From NCBI GenBank assembly GCA_963662155.1, contig OY759265.1:62209524-62273523 (forward strand): 64,000 nt of DNA. Reading direction: 5' to 3'. Each line of letters starts with the position of its first letter. The first letter of the stretch is position 1. Origin of the DNA: Lamellibrachia columna (lineage: Eukaryota; Annelida; Polychaeta; Sabellida; Siboglinidae). The notes below the pieces were generated by a model. It did not search any database and was not told where the DNA came from. It saw nothing but the letters and a program-made list of their open reading frames with translations. Positions 41,101 through 47,400 of this stretch are shown here, piece after piece. Both the position numbers and the translations under genes were made by a program.

Positions 41101-41339
41101 CCATCATGTACATCACATCAAACAAAATACACCTACATCAAACAAAATACACCTACATCAAACAAAATGTGCCTATGCCTAGCAACAAAAGTATTTGTTC
41201 TTCAGCCGCTACAAGTTTGTCATTTGATTTTATAATTGTCTGATGAACACAAGAAAATATGTAATTTATCACGATTTTTCCATTTGAAGCAACTCTGTAA
41301 GATTGGATACGGTTGTACTCATCCTTAAAAAAAATAAGG

Positions 41340-41425
<86 letters not shown>

Positions 41426-44400
41426 GGGTTCCTTGTCTACAATGTTCACTCCCTCCCAGTCTATGATGTGGTTTTCAGTTGTCGCATGGTCTGTAAGGGC
41501 GGATTTATTGATGGTAGACATCAATCTTTTTTTCCCGCTCCTTGTGTATTTCTCTTTTTTCGTGTTGTCTACATCCTTTCTGTGTTCCTCCAGTCGTGTT
41601 TTTAGTAGTCTTCCTGTCTCCCCAATGTACTCAGCACCACAGTTCTTGCATGGTATTTGGTACACCAGTTCACCCTGTTCTTCTAGCTCTACTTTGTCCT
41701 TGGGATGTACCAACAAGCGCCTGAGGGTGGTGTGGGGACGCATAGTTGTTGCTACTCCATATTTCTTCAGTACTCGGTGTACTCTCTCTGAGACCCCCTC
41801 TACGTATGGGATGACTACTTGGCTCCTGTAATTTCTGTCATTTGTTTTTTTCTTGTTCTTTTTCTTCTTACAGCTATCTGTCACCTTGTTCAAGGCCCAG
41901 GACGGATAGCCACATACTCTTAGAGCTTCTCTCAAGTGTTCCACCTCTTCCTTCTTGTCCCCCTCCTCTGAAGTTATCGTCTCACACCTGTGCATAAGGG
42001 TTCTGACCACTCCTAACTTCTGATGTTTGGGGTGGTGGGACGCAAAGTTCAAGTATTGGTCGGTGTGTGTCTTCTTCCTGTACACTGTAGACTTCACACT
42101 GCCATCTTCCTTTCGACCATGCGACAACTGAAAACCACATCATAGACTGGGAGGGAGTGAACATTGTAGACAAGGAACCCAACCGAAGAATCCGGCACAT
42201 CAAAGAAGCCATCTGGATCAGAAAAACTACAACACCCATCAACAGAGATGAAGGCAATTATGAACTGCCTCACGTGTACGATGACATCATCAAGCGTCAT
42301 AGGTACTGATGAAATCAACGTGACACGTTGATGAAAGCCTCTACCAGGTAAACTAAACACACCTTGGATATGTAAAATGAAAGTTATTTGATTTGAAAAT
42401 TAACTATCCTGAAGAATGTTCAGTAAAACTAAGGAATAGATATTTGACATATCACCAATTTAATTGTTTTATGCATATTACAACAACTGGGTAGATCCTG
42501 CTCATCGGCCTCGGCAGGCAATTGGTCTACAGGGAAAACTGTGATTACAAACCATGGGCCACGTGGCCTACCCCAAGTCCAGATAAAGGAGGAGGGTTTA
42601 AAAAAAATCAGGATTACAGAAACCACAATAGTAACAGATGTCATTAGTGGGAGTGATAACGTGACATGTAATTTCTGCTTTTTAGTGTGGGCTTTTACAC
42701 CAACTAAAGTGCACAGTTTGGTTGGTGCAGTTGAGTACTTTAACTGGTGATGTGCTTGCGACAGGATGAAGCCAAAGTGGCTGGTTCTACTCCCTGACAA
42801 CTTGACATAGACTCCCTGACAACTAGGAATCAAGACTGAATTATTTACAGCAGCACATCTCTTTGTCAGGTCTATTAAAGCTGCGTGTCAGCTGTAACCA
42901 ACTTGTTGGGTCTGAGGCAACTGAAATGCAATACATTATTCGACTATTCTGGTTACATTTGTGGTAAATGATGCTTTGTACTCGGTGATGAAGCGTGCTT
43001 TATGACAGTTCAGTCAACCATGAAGCATTACTAATCAAATCCGAGCAATCAATCGCGGGCTGCCTTGCAGAGCTGTGTAGAGATGCTATCACTCGACCTG
43101 CCCACAGCCACCTGTGTATCAACGTTATAGCAGGAGTACCAGAAAAAAACTGACGTCATTTTGAGTTGGTGCCAGTGGCAGTTTGTACAGTGGATTGGAC
43201 GCGTTCAGTCGGCTACGGATCACACAGTCTATGTTGTCAGACACAGAACGCTAGCAAACTGTGAAATACATGTAAGTTGGACTTTCTTTGATGCACCATG
43301 GCAGAATATATCATATGTTATAGTTATGATTCTATGTATTCACTGTGATGCAAAAACACAATTACATGGTGTAATTATGTGGTACTTTTTCAGTTGGCAA
43401 CTCAAATGTAGTCGTTATGTGTATGTTCTCCACCAACAGTTGGCAACACTTTTTGTGGACATCTGGCATCTGAAAAATCGGTCAGTCGATGGGTAGTTGC
43501 CAAATATTTGTAAGCAGACAAACTGTTGGTGACTAAAAGTTGGCATGTCTATGGCGGCCTTAAGGCTCACAGTCTAGGTAGTATTTAATACAACATGGCT
43601 ACAAATAAATTGTAGTGGAAGAACACTGTCTTGGAAGGTGTCCATAGAGATAGAGGCTGACACAAACCACACATTTATGAGACCTTTATCTTCCATGAGT
43701 GGTGACACTCTCACTAGAGTTATGCTACAAAGCAAGATTTGAACACTCCAATGAAGACATATTGCCAAAACAAACAATACTGTTATTACTGTCATAACGA
43801 GTTAGAAATTATTGTACATGAAGTCTTGGATAACATACAAAACTCATGAACAGCATGTGATAAGACGTTGAAAATGTGAAGGGTCAACCGAGGCCCTGTA
43901 AGCTAACAATGTTGAGGGCCTTTCTGAAGAGTTGAAGGCCCAACAATCCTAGCACATAATTTTAATGAAGTATGTTTACATAATAACTGTAATTAAAATT
44001 GCATATTTTGCCAAATTGCAAGAATAGAGATATTGCCTTGCATGTGCTTTTGATGTTTTCTTCCCAATTGTCCACCTAGTTTATCATACTTTGCCTGTGT
44101 TCATTTTTCACAAAAAAAAACCATCAGTACTTTGAACCTTTGAATTTAATTGATCAGTCTCAGTTTCAACTGGGCTCACATAAACCACTAGGAGCAGGTC
44201 GTGTGAGCAGCTAAATTCATCAACTTTTCACTCATACTATGCTTCTGTTTCAAAGGTGCGACCTTGCTCAGAGATATTCAAATACATTCTTACAGTTATT
44301 ACTTTAAATAAGTAAATTTATGAAGGGGACAGCGTGGGTCCAAATTCTACAGCAGGGTACATATTGTATTATAATAGAAACTCCACAGGGAAAATGTACC

Positions 44401-47400
44401 CGGGGTCCATTTTGCAAGCATGCATCAACACACTCATGCACACACACACACGCATGCCCGCATGCACACACACACACACACGCACACTGAAATAAGTCCA
44501 ACATTCTGCATGGTTAAAAACTTCCTGGTCCAAACTTTCGTTATAGTTGTATGCTGGCTCCTAGTTGCGCTCAAGTTACAAATAACCTAGAGACTGGTAT
44601 AGCATGCCTTGTCACGCATGGACGCACACTAATAACACTGTTATTTGGTGACACATCAAAAGCTTCACAAAATGAGATGCAGCATGTAAGTCTATGCCCC
44701 ATTGAACACGTTCAAAGTACTTCCTCCGTTGAAACATAAGCACGTAGGCAGTCAGTGGCGTGGGTTGAGATTGGCCACCAGATTACCTCTAGTATAAGCC
44801 AAGGTGGCCAGACGGAAGTATAAACCTAAGTGTTGGTCAGTTTTCAAAGAAGGAAGGTCACAGAGTAAGAGGAATTTTCCCAGTTTTCAAACCAGGAAGT
44901 TAAAACCAACAATGAATTTGTGTTCAACATAGAATGATCTCAGATTGTACCTGTGTATGTTTTCCAGCAGGTATAACGTGCAGACAGCCACCACCGTGAG
45001 CACAAGAACATGGGACACAGTGGAAGCAAACAGCTGAGGCCAGCCGAGTTGGCCGAGTTGAGCAGAGAGTCAGAATTCTCCATTGAGGAGATCGAGCAGT
45101 GGTACAAAGGTTTCCACAAAGATGTTCCATCAGGATATCTCTCCGTTGAAGAGTTCAAGAAGATCTACAGCAACTTCTTCCCATACGGTGATGCGTCGGC
45201 GTTTGCCGAGCATGTGTTTCGTGTATTTGACAAAGACCATAGTAACACAATAGACTTCCAGGAATTCATCTGTGCTCTGAGCGTCACCTCTAGGGGCAAG
45301 CTGGATGACAAACTCAAGTGGGCTTTCAACATGTATGACCTGGATGGCAACGGATTCATCTCAAGGCTAGAGATGCTCGAGATTGTCAAGGTAACGATAA
45401 GATGGTGAACTATTAAAGTCAACTTGTGGCTTTTAAGCATGTATTTTAGTTGTTTATATTGGCTAGCTGTTCCCCATGCCAGTCCATCTTGCTAGATGAC
45501 TAGTTTGGACCATCTACTACAGATCCATCCTGTTGGATGACCAGTCCAATCCACCTAACACCAGTCCATTTTGTTAGATGACCAGTTTGGTCCAATGACG
45601 ACCAGTCATTATTGCTAGATGACCAGTTTGGTCCAATGACGACCAGTCATTATTGCTAGATGACCAGTCCAGTCTACCTACCACTGATCCATCTTGTTAG
45701 ATGACCAGTCCAGTCCATCTGCCACCAGTCATTCTTGTTAGATGACCAGTTTGGTCCATCTACCACCAGTCATTCTTGTTAGATGATCAGTTCAGTCCAG
45801 CTACCACCAGTCATTCTTGTTAGATGATCAGTTCAGTCCATCTACCACCAGTCATTCTTGTTAGATGATCAGTTCGGTCCATCTACCACCAGTCATTCTT
45901 GTTAGATGACCACTTTGGTCCATCTACCACCAGTCATTCTTGTTAGATGATCAGTTCAGTCCATCTACCACCAGTCATTCTTGTTAGATGATCAGTTCAG
46001 TCCAGCTACCACCAGTCATTCTTGTTAGATGATCAGTTCGGTCCATCTACCACCAATCATTCTTGTTAGATGACCAGTTTGGTCCATCTACCACCAGTCA
46101 TTCTTGTTAGATGACCACTTTGGTCCATCTACCACCAGTCATTCTTGTTAGATGATCAGTTCAGTCCAGCTACCACCAGTCATTCTTGTTAGATGATCAG
46201 TTCAGTCCATCTACCACCAGTCATTCTTGTTAGATGATCCGTTCAGTCCAGCTACCACCAGTCATTCTTGTTAGATGACCACTTTGGTCCATCTACCACC
46301 AGTCATTCTTGTTAGATGATCAGTTCAGTCCATCTACCACCAGTCATTCTTGTTAGATGATCAGTTCAGTCCATCTACCACCAGTCATTATTGTTAGATG
46401 ATCAGTTCGGTCCATCTACCACCAATCATTCTTGTTAGATGACCAGTTTGGTCCATCTACCACCAGTCATTCTTGTTAGATGACCAGTTTGGTCCATCTA
46501 CCACCAGTCATTCTTGTTAGATGACCACTTTGGTCCATCTACCACCAGTCATTCTTGTTAGATGATCAGTTCAGTCCAGCTACCACCAGTCATTCTTGTT
46601 AGATGACCACTTTGGTCCATCTACCACCAGTCATTCTTGTTAGATGATCAGTTCAGTCCATCTACCACCAGTCATTCTTGTTAGATGATCAGTTCAGTCC
46701 ATCTACCACCAGTCATTCTTGTTAGATGATCAGTTCAGTCCATCTACCACCAGTCATTCTTGTTAGATGATCAGTTCGGTCCAGCTACCACCAGTCATTC
46801 TTGTTAGATGATCAGTTTGGTCCATCTACCACCAGTCATTCTTGTTAGATGACCAGTTTTGTCCATCATCCACCAGTCATTCTTGTTAGATAATCAGTTC
46901 AGTCCATCTACCACCAATCATTCTTGTTAGATGACCAGTTTGGTCCACCTAACACCAGTCATTCTTGTTAGATGACCAGTTTGGTCCATCTAACACCAGT
47001 CATTCTTGCTAGATGACCAGTTCAGTCCATCTACCACCAGTCATTCTTGTTAGATGACCAGTTCAGTCCAGCTACCACCAGTCATTCTTGTTAGATGACC
47101 AGTTCAGTCCAACTACCACCAGTCATTCTTGTTAGATGATCAGTTCAGTCTAACTAACACCAGTCATTCTTGTTAGATTGCCAGTTTGGTCCATCTACCA
47201 CCAGTCATTCTTGTTAGATGATCAGTTCAGTCTAACTAACACCAGTCATTCTTGTTAGATAGCCAGTTTGGTCCATCTACCACCAGTCATTCTTGTTAGA
47301 TGACCAGTCCAGTCCATCTACCACCAGTCATTCTTGTTAGATGACCAGTTTTGTCCATCCACCAGTCATTCTTGTTAGATTTTATGATTTAAAAAAATTT

